Source: Cryphonectria parasitica EP155
Taxonomy: Eukaryota > Ascomycota > Sordariomycetes > Diaporthales > Cryphonectriaceae
Direction: 5' to 3'
Length of the DNA: 64,000 bases
Assembly (NCBI RefSeq): GCF_011745365.1
Contig: NW_024468910.1
Location: 958,068-1,022,067, forward strand
The notes under the pieces were generated by a model. That model had not been told where the DNA came from, did not search any database, and was given only the letters and a program-made list of their open reading frames with translations. Each line of letters opens with the position of its first letter. The first letter of the stretch is position 1. A program made the translations under genes and the position numbers. Below are positions 9,636-20,620 of the stretch, piece by piece.

Positions 9636-10034
9636 ATGCGGGAAATTTATACAGATAATTTGTCTGGAAAAAGGGCGCCAGGGCAGACTGGCTGTACGCA
9701 GGATATACAGAAGATGCAGTTCGATAGCTGGACATATGCTTACACAGACAGAATTAGCAGCGAAGCTGAGACCGGTGTTCCGTCTATAAATAGGCTGCAG
9801 ACTGAACTGGATCCCGAAGGCGCGGAAGAGCTGAACAGTGAGCTAGATTCTCAGTATGTCTATATGAGACAAAGCTGGTACGCAGTTACTGAGGAACGAG
9901 AAGGGAGTTTGGCTGCCAGAGAAGTTGCTCTGACACCAAGCGAGATTGCACTGGATGGAGTGATGGGCTGCACGAGCAGTAAAATGGACTCACAAGCTGC
10001 TCCCTGTACAGCTGTTCAACTCAAGTTGCTATAA
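9636..10034 (+). CDS. Weak hypothetical ORF, 132 aa
   Basis: The first in-frame ATG is at 9636 and the frame stays open to TAA at 10032-10034. The predicted product is acidic and helical (ELNSELDSQYVYMRQSWYAVTEEREGSL). No family is recognised and no intron is evident. It lies between the solo-LTR-disrupted recombinase gene and AT-rich sequence, and could be the remnant of a coiled-coil protein. From 10035 to 10488 I see only AT-rich sequence. Confidence 0.25.
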   Translation: MREIYTDNLSGKRAPGQTGCTQDIQKMQFDSWTYAYTDRISSEAETGVPSINRLQTELDPEGAEELNSELDSQYVYMRQSWYAVTEEREGSLAAREVALTPSEIALDGVMGCTSSKMDSQAAPCTAVQLKLL

Positions 10035-10488
10035 GAACGTGGGTTGCGATTTCAAGGATTGTAAGCGCGCTCAAGCGGTTGAGGAAACAAACTGAGAGCT
10101 TCAGCGCTGAACCGACCTGGAATAGTTGCTGACAGTATATTTTCTCAATTTTTCACAAGTTCTCACTACGTTTTTGAATAGCAATTTCGATTTTTTTTTT
10201 TATCTGATTATATAAAAAGAACTTTTGACTGAGGCTTCAGAGCAGAACAGCATAGCAGAAAGATGTGATACAAATGTAGCACAAAGTACAGAGTTCTGAA
10301 CAATACACTTACTCTTGCGTTTGCATTTTGTAAGTATCTGCTTTCTGCAAGATAGAATGTTATATTTAGCTTGTAGAGTTAAGAACTACAGCAGATAGGA
10401 AATCCTGCAATCTCTTTATAGAGCTTGTTAGAATTCAAAGTAATCAGTCAAAGCGTAAATTTATCTAGAAATCAACTATGAAAACCTC

Positions 10489-11271
10489 CTAAGCGTTTGT
10501 TGCACTTATAGAATCTGTTAAAGCTGAGATCCACAGTGAGCTGCTCTTATTCCGATCTCTCCTCTGCTTATTATGTTTCGTACCCCTTTTCTTAATCCCT
10601 CCCGGTTGCCGCTTGTGACTTCTGTTGTTATGAGGTACTGCCATTCGATCAGGTTGAGCTGCGCCACTGGAAGGTGCATCGATCCGTCTCTCTCCGATAA
10701 CTTCTAAGTCAGAGTCTTCGGATGAAAACATAGAAGATTCCCACTGGCAATCTTCTACAAGGCGGCGAATCTGCAAGATATACTGGGAATTTTTTGAGGA
10801 GGCGTTCTGGTATTCGAGGAGTTCGGATGTAAGCTCCGTGTTTTTGCGAACCAAGTTCGTAACTTAGTCTTGCAATTTCTTGTTTTCCAATGCAGCCTTC
10901 TCAGCAGCATTATGCTAAAAAGCTGCTTCCGTTCTAGCCTCTTGACCAGCTAATACCTGTACTGCGAGCTTCTCTTGGAACCGTTTCCAAGCTAGCTCGT
11001 TCTCCCCCTTCAACCGCTTAGTCTGCTCATGCTTTACTTCAGCCCACTGTACTTGGAGCTGGGACATTGTGAGGTAGTCTGCTTCGAAAGTCTTGATTCG
11101 TTCTCTAAGTTCTTCGTTAACCAGCTCCAGCGTTTGAGCTTTCAACAATGTATCAGTGAGCTCCTTCGTAGAAGATATGATAAGATTGCAAGATGTTGAT
11201 GGGATTAGAGCTCTGCAGCATAAAGAACACTTTTTTCCCCTACAGCTCCCAGCAATTACAGTGGAATACAT
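10489..11271 (-). pseudogene. Coiled-coil protein remnant, possibly C-terminus of the upstream kinase gene
   Basis: The minus-strand frame from about 11271 reads a long amphipathic helix (LTDTLLKAQTLELVNEEL, ETIKTFEADYL-like repeats, AAEKAALENKKLQ). Stops fall near 10917 and 10870, after which the same style continues (TELTSELLEYQNASSKN) into a basic tail (GGIKKRGTKHNKQRRDRNK). It lies directly downstream of the kinase pseudogene on the same strand. I infer that it may be that gene's last part or a separate small gene; the 60 bp between them contain stops in frame. Confidence 0.45.
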
Positions 11272-11331
11272 GTTCTATAGAATATGTTAGTATAGCATAA
11301 GTTAAGAATAGATGAAGAAGATTCGAATAGA

Positions 11332-13550
11332 TTATGATTTGCTACAAGCTAGAGCAATGAGTCTGCAGCTATTCGAGTATGATTCCAAGCATATCTTACA
11401 TTCCGTCTTCGAAATCTGATTATATGCTCGAGAGTTCATTATTGAGTATAAGAGCAGCTTTTGGATAAGAGTATCATCAGGCAAGAAGGTGTGAAGAAAA
11501 GTGCAAGAGTTAAGGAGATGTGAGTATAAGCAGTGCGACCTTATATACCCGAGACATATAGAAATGTGATTTCTTGCTACGAAAGGCGAAGCGGGATCCA
11601 TTGCATTGTTGGGCTGCTTATGTCTGTTATAGCCAGATATGCGTCTTGTACTGGCTAGATCCGCTGGGATCGTCTCGGCTATCCGATCCAGATAGACAAT
11701 TCCCGAACACTTTGGGTCGCTATTTCCTCGGAGAGCAATCGATACCGGGTTATTCAAGTTAATAATTCTGTCCCTCTTGGCATAGGCGAGGATTTGATCT
11801 GGCTTGATAGCATCCTTCTCGCATAACCCTCCTTCCTTCTAGGTCAAGTCGAGATCGTCCGAGCCGCCTGCGCAGGCAACCAAGCCATCAGTTATCTTCC
11901 TTTGAAGAACGCTAGCTTTGAGACCACCCGCTAAGCATTAACTCGCAGCCTATCTCGAAGGAGGATTAGTCTCAATCATATGAGCTAAGATCTGAATAAT
12001 CTTATCTTCATCTTCTTGGTTCCCTAATGTATTGAGGAGCAGCTTGTTCCATTGTTTAGCTCAATTGCTTAACTTCTGATTTCCGAAAGGGGGTTTCAGA
12101 ATGCTGTAAATCCATTCTAAGGTAATAACGCTCAGCAACCAGATATTCACATGGATTCCGTAGCCGGAAAAATGACCAGGAAATACCTCAGGCGCTGTAT
12201 ACTTGAGCGAGCTGTAGAAAGTCTGCAGCGAAGTAGAGTTAGTTGCAATCTTGGTTAGACTAAAATCAGCGATAACGACTTTGAAGAGCAGCTTTATCTT
12301 CACCAAGAAGTTCTCGGGCTTGAGATTGCAATGAACTATTATCTTATCATGGAGATGACTGAGGCTGTTAAGGATCTGGCTCCAAGCAGTAACGTATTTG
12401 CTCTCCTTGATGTTGGCATTGGCTATGCTTCCAGAGCGATAGAAGGCTGTGATAATTGCGGGCTCTGGGGTTTTCTGAAGTTCAAATACCTATAGCACAT
12501 TCGGCTTCGCAGCGATTAGTATTATATTGAAATCTCTAGATATGAGACAGTGCGCTTATATAAGGATTGTCTCTCATAAGAGTAAATTCTGTGCGTATCT
12601 TAGTAAGCTATACAGTATCGAGTCCGTCCCTTTATCTCTTATTCTTATTAGGTAGAGAGCTAAACACCTTAGCAGCGAAAATCTTCCCATCTCGCTTTCT
12701 AACGATCTTATAAACTCGACCAAATATTCCCTCTCCAATCTTTTCAGCCTGGTAGTAGATAAGCCTCTCATGTGGAGTTGGAATCTCACTGGGTGCTTGA
12801 GTTACCGGCTCGCTCTTCAAGCCGAGCGCTTCAACGCTAGGGGGATGTATACTGGTTCTCTCAGCTGCTTCCTGGCACTTCTTGAGGAACGCTCGCAGAT
12901 TTTGGATATAGCCCGGAGATGCTGCTGCATGGTTGGGAAACTGGATCTTTATAACAAGGCTGCTGCAGTGGATCGTTGTTTCTTCAAATTCATCGGGAGT
13001 GCTGGGTGCATCTCCCAGGATCCACGTCTCCCTGTTCCGCACTTCTGTCTGATTCTGCTCATTTCAACCAACTGCAGTGCTGTATCGCAACTCGTAGTTG
13101 TGCAGCTAGATATAAAGAGACTCGTTCACAGTAATATTGCACTGATTTTAGAGTTAGCGGAGGCTGAGCATTGGTAGTATATATTCTTATCGTAGATATT
13201 AGTATACCTGCTTGCTGCTGATCTCTCTCATTCCGCAGTGCCCCAGGAGGATATAAGATATAATAGGGTTTGTACTCAGCTGTAAACTGTTCTGAAGATT
13301 ATTCAATACAAGCAGCTGATCGAAAGCTACAATCAGATAGTTGATGCTGCAATCTTGTGCATGATCAGCATCATCCAACTATAATTCTTCAGCAGGCGTA
13401 GTCTCACGACTGTTAATGGTGAGCACTAAAGCAACACCCTCAGTGCCTCTGCGAAACTACCTCGCATTGTGCTCAAGCTCGAAAGCACTGCCTGCCTTGT
13501 TCTTCTGATCATGAGCAGTAAGCACTGCAAAGATATCAGAATCATACATA
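11332..13550 (-). pseudogene. Decayed FHA-type Ser/Thr protein kinase gene
   Basis: A start is plausible at 13550 (MYDSDIFAVLTAHD). The N-terminal third matches what I remember of fungal kinases with an FHA-like domain (AFDQLLVLNNLQ, then RNRETWILGDAPSTP and VIKIQFPNHAAASPGYIQNLR near 13040-12880). The kinase domain shows the glycine loop GEGIFGRVY (from 12736), the lysine FAAK (near 12670), LMRDNP, HCNLKPENFLV (near 12333-12311), DFSLTKI (near 12267), APEVF and an IWLLSV helix. The catalytic Asp is Asn and DFG is DFS, both explicable by G-to-A change. Several stops and at least one frameshift break it (12632, 12600, 12535 area). Past the kinase domain (11760-11332) is a further region of uncertain nature. 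It is divergent from the gene at 14005. Confidence 0.7.
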
Positions 13551-14004
13551 ATGCCTCGAAATAGCCAGAAGCAGGAAGGGAGAGAATATTGAGCAATAAA
13601 GGGCTATACAATACAGCACTTGTGAAAGAGCTGGGAACTGGAATATATCTATATCTGATGCATAGAGCAGCTTGAAAGAAGCTAGTCAGATAGTTATTCC
13701 AGCCAAACTGCACGATTGACTGGGCTGAAGTGGCAGTAAGATTAGCTGCTTCGCGCCTGAATTAAAAGCGGGACTAATGTTATTGTCAGGGGGTATGCAG
13801 AGCATCAGCCACTTAGCGAAGGATTGGTCAGCTGCTACTTTTAGTATCCTTAGCCACTCTGCCTAGTCTCTTCCAGCATGTGAACTGGCACAACATCACC
13901 TGTCCCTTCCCTCTAATTTGTGTTTTTCATCTTCTTATCCCTTGTATCGCATAGCAATCCACTACCACTACAAGTGCTATCACTATACTTCTACTCTATA
14001 TACA
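13551..14004. promoter_or_regulatory. Divergent intergenic region
   Basis: The 454 bp between the kinase start (minus) and the ATG at 14005 (plus) would have held both promoters. Just before 14005 the sequence is pyrimidine-rich, with CACTATACTTCTACTCTATATAC, typical of fungal 5' leaders, and the ATG context is ACAATGA. No specific operator is recognised. Confidence 0.4.
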
Positions 14005-15238
14005 ATGAATATTCCAACTGAATCACTCATTAATACTATCAAAACCTCTAGGTCTGACAACTTCAGGTTCGTAAAGCAGCGTGATAGCTCCCTAACTCAA
14101 ACGCCACCAGCTGTGCTAACGCTTGCCTCTCGTGGAAAGCATCAAGATTCCAAGCATCGAGACAGTTTCTGGCTCCGAGCAATATTCAGCTCTCCGGAGA
14201 GCAGAGTAAGGAATTGAACAACCCGAGAGCAATCCTAGAGTTAAGCTAATACAGCAGTAGCCTCGGACGGCAGCTGATAACAAATGCTCTCGACGCTGAA
14301 GCTCTCCGCTCGAGATTATTATTCATCTGTTTCTTCTCTTTATATCCTCCTTATACTAATGCTGTGGTAATGCAGGGAAATCATACCGCCTCTAGACGAG
14401 GAGGAAGATAATAAAGAATCTCGCCAGCTCGAAGCTGATGCGCGAAAGGAGCTCGAAAGCGATGGCTGTCCTGCTTATTACCCACTAGAACTCGGTATCC
14501 CTATGCGAAATCCAATGAATGAATACCAACTGATAATAGAGTACTGGCAATCATTCTCATTGACAGACGATGTAATACTTTGTGCTCAAAGAGCAGACTA
14601 GCGGAAGTTTCGAGCATTTCAGCAAAGTATCCGGAACCGGTATCAATACAATTCGTTTAGCATATTTGTAGCTAGTATTTGCGAACGTTAGCGGAAGTAC
14701 AAGCTTGATAGTTATATCCAATTGCTGTTAAACCCTCAGCAGCAGAGCTAGCAACAGACTTAGATCGAGTTTCAGAACTACTATCTTACCCGCTATGAGA
14801 AGTTTGAAAGAAAGCAAGACGGATTGGTGAAAAAGTTGCATGATCTCCAGAAACAAGGAGGTGCTATAGACTTGGAAGATTCTGGATACTCAGTTCGCAG
14901 CAAGAAAGCTATTCAGAGACGCTTCGAATTTGCTGAACGAACTCTGCAATCGCATAAGATCCTCCTGGAGTGAATCGAGCAACAACAGCTTAGGATGGAT
15001 TCATAGCCTCTTCCCTCCGTCAGAGAGACTGACGATGAGAGAGCCATACCAAGAGTCTCCTCTCGTTAGCGCCGATTAAGAGAATTCAACACTTCTACAG
15101 TCCGAGGCAAGATCAGAGTGTCGAAACTCCCGCTGAAGAGGTCAACCATGCGGGCCCAGATCTTGAAAGCTTCGAAATCCCAACCTATCATTACGGACTT
15201 TAGCATCATGGCCCCGGACTGTACTCAATAAAAGCCGA
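14005..15238 (+). pseudogene. Decayed gene of an unnamed fungal coiled-coil family
   Basis: It begins near the ATG at 14005 and runs through broken frames. An intron probably ends at 14375 (TACTAAT branch site near 14355, TGCAG acceptor). The readable core is EIIPPLDEEEDNKESRQLEA, YYPLELGIPMRNPMNEYQLI, DWRKF-like FRAFQQSIRNRY, KYKLDSYIQLLLNPQQQS and RYEKFERKQDGLVKKLHD, ending in a basic segment (KIRVSKLPLKRSTMRAQI). Stops at TAG/TAA/TGA replace expected Gln, Arg or Trp. The pattern resembles fungal hypothetical proteins with a short WxxFxxFQxxVRxRY motif followed by coiled coils; I know no function. The last stop before the frame is lost lies near 15228. Confidence 0.55.
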
Positions 15239-15240
15239 AG

Positions 15241-16037
15241 CGTCAAGGGATGAAGCCCCTTTGCCAAGATAACCCCCATCCTTCATAGTTAAGTCTTGGA
15301 GATAAGAAGACACCGGAGAGTCTCGGCGAGTATCGCCTCGCGAGGATTCGCCAGTCTCCTCCCACAGCTCGCCTGCATCGCCACAGTATCAATACATAGC
15401 TGTGAACTCCCTTGACTTCTTTCCTTTTTTTGTAAGATATCCATCCAGTTATCATTTCTAAGTATTATGGTTATTGTGGGGTAATCATCAGCTGTCACGC
15501 AACAGACCATCTCACTAGCAGTCTTTATATCCTTCCACTTCGGGTCTTAAAGGCATCAAGTTCAGATCGTGATCGTAGTTGGGTCGACTGGCGCTAAGCT
15601 TATGCTCAGCTTCGAGTCTGCTTATTTGTGAGCAAAGTTGGTCGAGGGGGCCGAGTGGTTTCTCCTTGCTTAACGTTCAGTCACTATTGCTCTTCCCAAC
15701 CCTACACTCGATGCCTAGATGCCTGCTATCTAGGAGGAAGTCAATATCTAATAGAATTCAGATTCTAGAGTTCATATTCAATCAACAATTATTATATGCA
15801 GCTACGATAATCAGTAAGGAACAGTAATGCTCCGCATTCCTTTCTGATTGTATTGCTCGTCAGTTCCTGCTTGAAGATAGAGTCAAAACGGTTTTCAGAA
15901 TGGAAGGCGCGAAATCCAATTCTCTTGCATATAATTCCACCAAGATGAAGCTACTTAAAGTATTTGAACTTGAACTAAGCTCTCCAACATTATTTACTCA
16001 ATGCCCGCTCTTAATCATAGAAAGCTATTTGAAAACG
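15241..16037. other. No gene seen
   Basis: Open stretches on both strands (up to ~80 codons) lack motifs and overlap each other. The sequence grades into AT-rich intergenic DNA that would include the 3' flank of the kinase-like gene ending at 16038. Confidence 0.4.
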
Positions 16038-16916
16038 CTACATTCTATCGCTCTCTAGATCCTCAGCAAGATATTTCCTGATTTCCAGAATAGCTAACTT
16101 GTCACACTCAGCCAACGACACCTTGAACTGGAGTCCCTCGCCAACAATCGGTCCCTTCCAGCCACTTACTAGCCCACCCTTAGTAAGGGGACTGCCCAGA
16201 GGAGCGCAAGCATCAAAGTCGATCAGCACAGCGCGCCCGACCTCATTGAACATGATATTGGATGAGCTGATATCGTTGTATGCAAACCCTAGCGAGTGCA
16301 TATGCGCTGCTGCCGCTTCGATCCCGTCCATGATTTCCATGCGCTGCTGTAAAGTGAACTCCTCCAGCAGCCCGAACTGAAAGCAGTCCTCCAAGGACTT
16401 GCTATAGTTCTTGAGAACCAGGCGCACGAGCCGGCCCTCTTCCTCGACACAGCCAAGATAGCTATCCAGATTGAGATGTGGATTGCGCAAAATTATCTCG
16501 TATATCTTAGCTTCGTTCAGCAGCCGCACAGCTAGATCGCATCTACTACCAGCTAGGTAGTGGCCCAGCTTAGGCGCCTTGAAGAATAGTGTCGCGTTGT
16601 CGCTTTCTTGTTGCGGTCTGTACCGAGTGAGCTTCTCGGTGGGAAACTCGGGGTATATCTCCTCCTTAGGGATCGGGCGAAGGAGCTTAACGAGTTCATC
16701 AAATCTGAACAGGTCCTTTTGAGCGCCGTCGTAAGGCCAGTCTTTACGGTACTCTTCAAGCGGTAATCGGCCATGCCAAGCCTTGGAGCCTTCATAGACA
16801 TCAAAGCTCAGGTAGCCTCCTGCCTGCCAGTTGATATCATGAGGGTCTTGTCCCTCTTCCAGGATTTGTATACTTTGTATGTTGATAGATCGCAGCTTTT
16901 GATCAACTGATGTCAT
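16038..16916 (-). CDS. Protein-kinase-like protein, 292 aa, intact
   Basis: A single uninterrupted frame runs from ATG at 16916 (MTSVDQKLRSINIQSIQILE) to the stop at 16038. The N-lobe is divergent, with a possible ATP-binding Lys in TLFFKAPKLGHY (~residues 108-120). The C-lobe carries HMHSLGFAYNDISSSNIMFN with the catalytic-loop Asp at 215 and Asn at 220, then VLIDFDACAPLG with the metal-binding Asp at 233. This H-x-LG-x-x-x-ND-I-x-x-x-N...IDFD pattern is typical of a fungal group of small atypical kinases that lack a classical activation segment. Substrates are unknown. It is unusual here in being undamaged while its neighbours are riddled with stops. Confidence 0.82.
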   Translation of the reverse strand: MTSVDQKLRSINIQSIQILEEGQDPHDINWQAGGYLSFDVYEGSKAWHGRLPLEEYRKDWPYDGAQKDLFRFDELVKLLRPIPKEEIYPEFPTEKLTRYRPQQESDNATLFFKAPKLGHYLAGSRCDLAVRLLNEAKIYEIILRNPHLNLDSYLGCVEEEGRLVRLVLKNYSKSLEDCFQFGLLEEFTLQQRMEIMDGIEAAAAHMHSLGFAYNDISSSNIMFNEVGRAVLIDFDACAPLGSPLTKGGLVSGWKGPIVGEGLQFKVSLAECDKLAILEIRKYLAEDLESDRM

Positions 16917-17730
16917 GATGATATATTAGCAATGATAAAGGAAATATTGTGAATGAAGCGGAAAGCTGTGAGCATAGCTTTCTGTTACTTATTAAGCTAC
17001 CTAGATACTTGTGGCGGGGTATGCATCATTGATAAGAGGGAACACAGATGCTCTGTAGACTAGCCTATTCAGGCTGTCTCTCAGTTTTCATTTGTGGTAA
17101 CACTTCTTATAGAGCTAGCTTTTCTCATTAAGTCACGGAAAGGCTCAAACAAAAAGGACGATAAACAGCTATCGAACCTGCTAAGTTCAAATTCATCGCC
17201 TTGGTATGCTCTACTCTCCATTTGCTCCAGGCTTAATGAAATTTGAAATAATTAGGTAGGCAGGTTTTTGGTTCAGGCTAATTTTGTTGAACACACTTGA
17301 GCTACTATTGGGCGTCTATGCCTAAATTAGCTCAACCCCGAAAAACTTACTTTGATTAACTGTAGAATTAATCTAACTAACTGAATAAGGAGATTAGCCA
17401 ATCATATTATCTAGATAAGCTATCTCCAGTGAATTTCCGCTTTTATTCCGGCTTAGGCTAAAATTTCTTGAAGTTCAGACCACACCAAGCAAGCCCTTGC
17501 CTCCCTTCCGATATGCTTGTACTCACCAAGCCTCATAACGAATAAACAACATTTCAAAACGTGCTCCTCAACTGCAAACAATCAAGACCCATCGCTTGCT
17601 ACTGTTACAACGACCAGTAACATCAGACATCAAATCTATAAGCATATCCTGCAGTCTCCCCCGCATATACCCTCTAATAGTAATATGCTCATCTTACTCT
17701 GTATTCTGATAGGAATCTAATATATTCTAG
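16917..17730. other. AT-rich intergenic sequence
   Basis: No convincing gene. A short frame near 17517-17720 may contain exon or leader sequence for the fragment at 17731, because it ends in a plausible acceptor (TATTCTAG). Several TTAGCTCA/TAGCTTA-like motifs occur but no coherent repeat. Confidence 0.35.
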
Positions 17731-17982
17731 CTGTTTGAACCGCAAAAACTCGATGCCAACAAGAACAACAACACGTTCTTCGTCGGTGCTAGAACCGGCG
17801 CCCAAACTGTAGTTGGGGCAGGCTAGGCAGTATATTGGCGGAATTGTACTATCAAAATCTTCGAGACGGGAAAGGAAGACTAAAGGCCTGTTGAAAGATA
17901 CATGGAAACATTCAAGAGACAGTCAATTTTGAAAAGGAGCGTTAGTTTCCTATTCGAAGAGGGCGAGATGAAAGAAGTTTGA
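17731..17982 (+). pseudogene. Last exon of an unrecognised gene
   Basis: After the possible acceptor at 17730 the frame reads LFEPQKLDANKNNNTFFVG, ARTGAQTVVGAG, then TAG, AVYWRNCTIKIFETGKED, then TAA, and RPVERYMETFKRQSILKRSV to TGA at 17980-17982. The two stops are explained by CAG-to-TAG and CAA-to-TAA. The composition is clearly protein-like and unlike the surrounding AT-rich DNA. Upstream exons are not identified. Its end faces the end of the next gene only 11 bp away. Confidence 0.45.
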
Positions 17983-17993
17983 TTAGCTCAGTT

Positions 17994-18797
17994 CTAACCA
18001 TAGAGTTGTTCTTTAATCTTCATTGCTTTCCATTCTCCCAAAAAAACTGTAATTTTGCCACTCTCCTTCGCTTGATTTATTATTAACATCAAGACGCCAT
18101 CCGTATAAGTCGTCTTCTTCTTATCCTCAGTCTGGAATATAGAAGATGTGCGAGCCGCTTCGTACAAGTCATCCAGAAATTTGCGTGGGAAGTCTCGCGC
18201 ACAACCCCGGAGCTTAAGTAACACATCTGGCTCTACTCTAGTTCCATCAGGAAGACGAATATACCTGATCCCATCCTTAACTTTCACCATAATACGGAAA
18301 TGCTCGAGAGCGCACTCCGCCACCTTCTCTGGCACAATCCCTATCTCCATCTAACACTCAAAATGTTTCTGAATAAACCCGTTTTGAAAAACCATCGATA
18401 TATCGGCCACGAACGTATCAGGAACCTTAGTACTTGGTATTTTTTCGATCGAGTCCCAGAACTGATTATCAAACAAGTGGCTGGCTGGACCGATAGGGGC
18501 TCCAACATGCACACCTTTTGAGGAAGCCCCTTGTTTGAGTATTTGTTCTGGGGCATGGTGCTCAGCGTTGTGAGGGGTCGCGGTCGGTGATGCACCCATC
18601 TCGGTAGTACCTGAGTGACCTATTGATGAGCACATCGCTTGTTCGAAAGTGTGCGTATGTCGCTGCCGCTTAGCTCCATTCTTTGTGCCGCTAATGGTAT
18701 ACCCAACGTCGTTCGGCGTCGCGGTTGGTAGTGCGTCGATCTCGGCAGTACCTGATAAGGAGAAACGTATGAGCTGAGCACGTGGAAGTGGCTGCAT
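17994..18797 (-). pseudogene. Unknown-function gene with a single in-frame TAG
   Basis: One frame spans the region (MQPLPRAQLIRFSLSG at 18797 to EWKAMKIKEQLYG at the stop near 17994), interrupted only by TAG at 18351-18353 (CAG or TGG is the likely parent). Before the stop lie a Thr/Ser/His-rich stretch containing two similar segments (GTAEIDALPTATPND and GTTEMGASPTATPHN), then ASHLFDNQFWDSIEKIP. After it comes a compact region (VPEKVAECALEHFRIMVKV, IRYIRLPDGTRVEPDVLLKL, DFPRKFLDDLYEAAR, TYTDGVLMLIIN). I do not recognise the family. The near-intact state suggests recent inactivation or an error or polymorphism at one base. Confidence 0.55.
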
Positions 18798-18929
18798 GAG
18801 TGTTGAGATTGAATCTATCTAATACAAAAGGAAGATCTTCTAAATAACTAAACCAGGCTCTGAGATGGTTTATGAGGAGACCAAAACAGAGGATTAGGGT
18901 TAAATATGCCCCATTTTTCATACATCCCC

Positions 18930-18947
18930 CATCTGACTAATCAGATG
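18930..18947. repeat. 7-bp perfect inverted repeat in spacer
   Basis: CATCTGA (18930-18936) and TCAGATG (18941-18947) flank CTAA. It lies in the 300-bp spacer 18798-19105, which otherwise is pyrimidine-rich leader-like sequence ahead of the ATG at 19106. Significance is unclear. Confidence 0.4.
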
Positions 18948-19105
18948 TGCCAGAAAAGTGGGTCTTTTGTGGGGTCCCCGCAGATGCGTTTAGGCTTATG
19001 TGAGCGCGTTTTATAGTTGCCTTGCCTCCTTCTAATTCTCTTTCTTTTTCAACCAGCTCTTTTTCTATCTGTTTTCAAGGTTTTTGAAAGCTTCTACGCA
19101 TCAAT

Positions 19106-20620
19106 ATGCCTCTTCTAGTTACTCCAGATTTCTCGTTAGGCGAGTCTAATGTTTCTGTTCCTCTCAGCGAGCTCAGTATGGCTGTTTCCGATAACAGCGA
19201 CTCTGCTGAGGGCGAGATCCATATAGCCTCTTCTGGTTCTTCTCCCGATGTGGAGACTGATGAGGATCTCTTGGATGCAAACCCCAGCTTCCCTGCTAGT
19301 GTGTCTGAGTTGCATAGTGGTCTTTCGATAGCTATAGAGAAGAGTGCGAGCTCTGTTTAGCTTATCTTAATTCCAACTGCTGATTGGTACTCTCTTTCTG
19401 ATGTAAGTATAGAAAGAGCTGTCTGGGGATTGGTATGGGCTGAACTGATTATTCTTGTTTCCAGGAATAGCGGTCTAGCCTGCTTGCTTCAAATTCTCAA
19501 GCTTTGGTTGAGTTGTTTGCTGCTTGTGCTAATATTCTGATTTTGCATTCTTCGGTTGATAGTGCTTCTGATTCAGTTGATATTAGTTTTTTCAAGTGCT
19601 TTGGTGCTAGTTCTACAGAGATTTCTAGCTTGTTTATTGATAATAATAACAATGATGATAAAGACAGCTCTGTACTTCTTTAGGAAGCGCTTAAGACTGT
19701 AGATTTGTACTGCTTTTTCTTCTAATGTTTATTTAGCTAATCCTTTTTTAAGCTTTTGATAGCTTTTCAAGTTCTGAGCTAGTTGCAATAAGGCTTGTAA
19801 TCAAGCAGAGTATAGCTTGTTTGAGATCTCAGGATGCATTGATGCAGAAGCTTTAGTAGAAGCATCTTGATGTGGCTGCTGGAGATACTGCTAAGTTGAG
19901 AACTTCTTGATTGCAAGCTAAAAAGACTTTTCCAGTAGCTACTTCTTCCAATACTTTTGCTGCAGATTTCTTAAAGAGCTAAAACAATGCTTTCTGAAAT
20001 ACTATTTGCAATGTTTCATATATTAGCTGTATTAAGAATCTAGCTACAAGCAGCTCTAATAATTTCTATTATAATCAGAAGAACTTATCTGCTGCTTGCT
20101 ATACTTAGTATTTAAAGGATTACAAGTATATTCCAGTTCCTTTCTATCTTATACTTTTTGTGAACAAGCTTTATATAGCTAAGCATGCGTTTGCTTCTGC
20201 TGAGAAGATGGATGCTTCTATGCTCTCGAAGAAAAGGATATGCGCTGGAATGGAGAAGGAAAACTCCACTCTCAACCTTGCTTCTCTGGAAATCCGATCC
20301 AAGCATGCTGTATAAGCTTAGAAAGCTGCTCTTGAGCATTTTGAGGCGGGCAAGTTCTCGAAGGTTAACGAGCTGCAGAAGCAGATTGAGGCGCTTACGG
20401 AAAAGCGTGATATGCTCCTTGCTGAGCAGAAGGCTGATCATAAGAAGGCAGTTTCATGCTCTGCTAAGGAAGAGAAGGCTGTAGTTTCAGCTAAGAAGGA
20501 AAAACAAGCTGCTATTCAGTCTGTTTTGCGCTCTGTTAATAATTACTCTGTTGAGTCTTACTGTAAATAGTATCTGAAGTATGAGAAAGCTAAAGCTGAT
20601 ATCGAAATAGTATTAGCTAT
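19106..20620 (+). pseudogene. Decayed coiled-coil gene split by element A
   Basis: Exon 1 starts at ATG 19106 (MPLLVTPDFSLGESNVSVPL), is Ser/Asp/Glu-rich, has a TAG at 19358-19360, and ends before an intron at 19403-19464 (gtaagt...ttccag). The next exon reads RSSLLASNSQALVELFAAC and FIDNNNNDDKDSSVLL with CAG-to-TAG stops. The 3' part (20190-20620) is a long coiled coil (FEAGKFSKVNELQKQIEALT, KRDMLLAEQKADHKKA, YEKAKADIEIVLAI). Element A interrupts it at 20620 (TSD CTAT). The frame resumes at 52793 (ILHSLLKK) and stops at TAA 52815-52817 or TGA 52857-52859. It is convergent with the copia pol ending near 53.0 kb, so it may be an accessory gene of that element; that is inference. Confidence 0.6.

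Noticed and set aside
6702..20620. A complete Starship element
   Set aside because: No 5'-captain start, no terminal direct repeats and no insertion site could be defined; only the recombinase family resemblance supports it.
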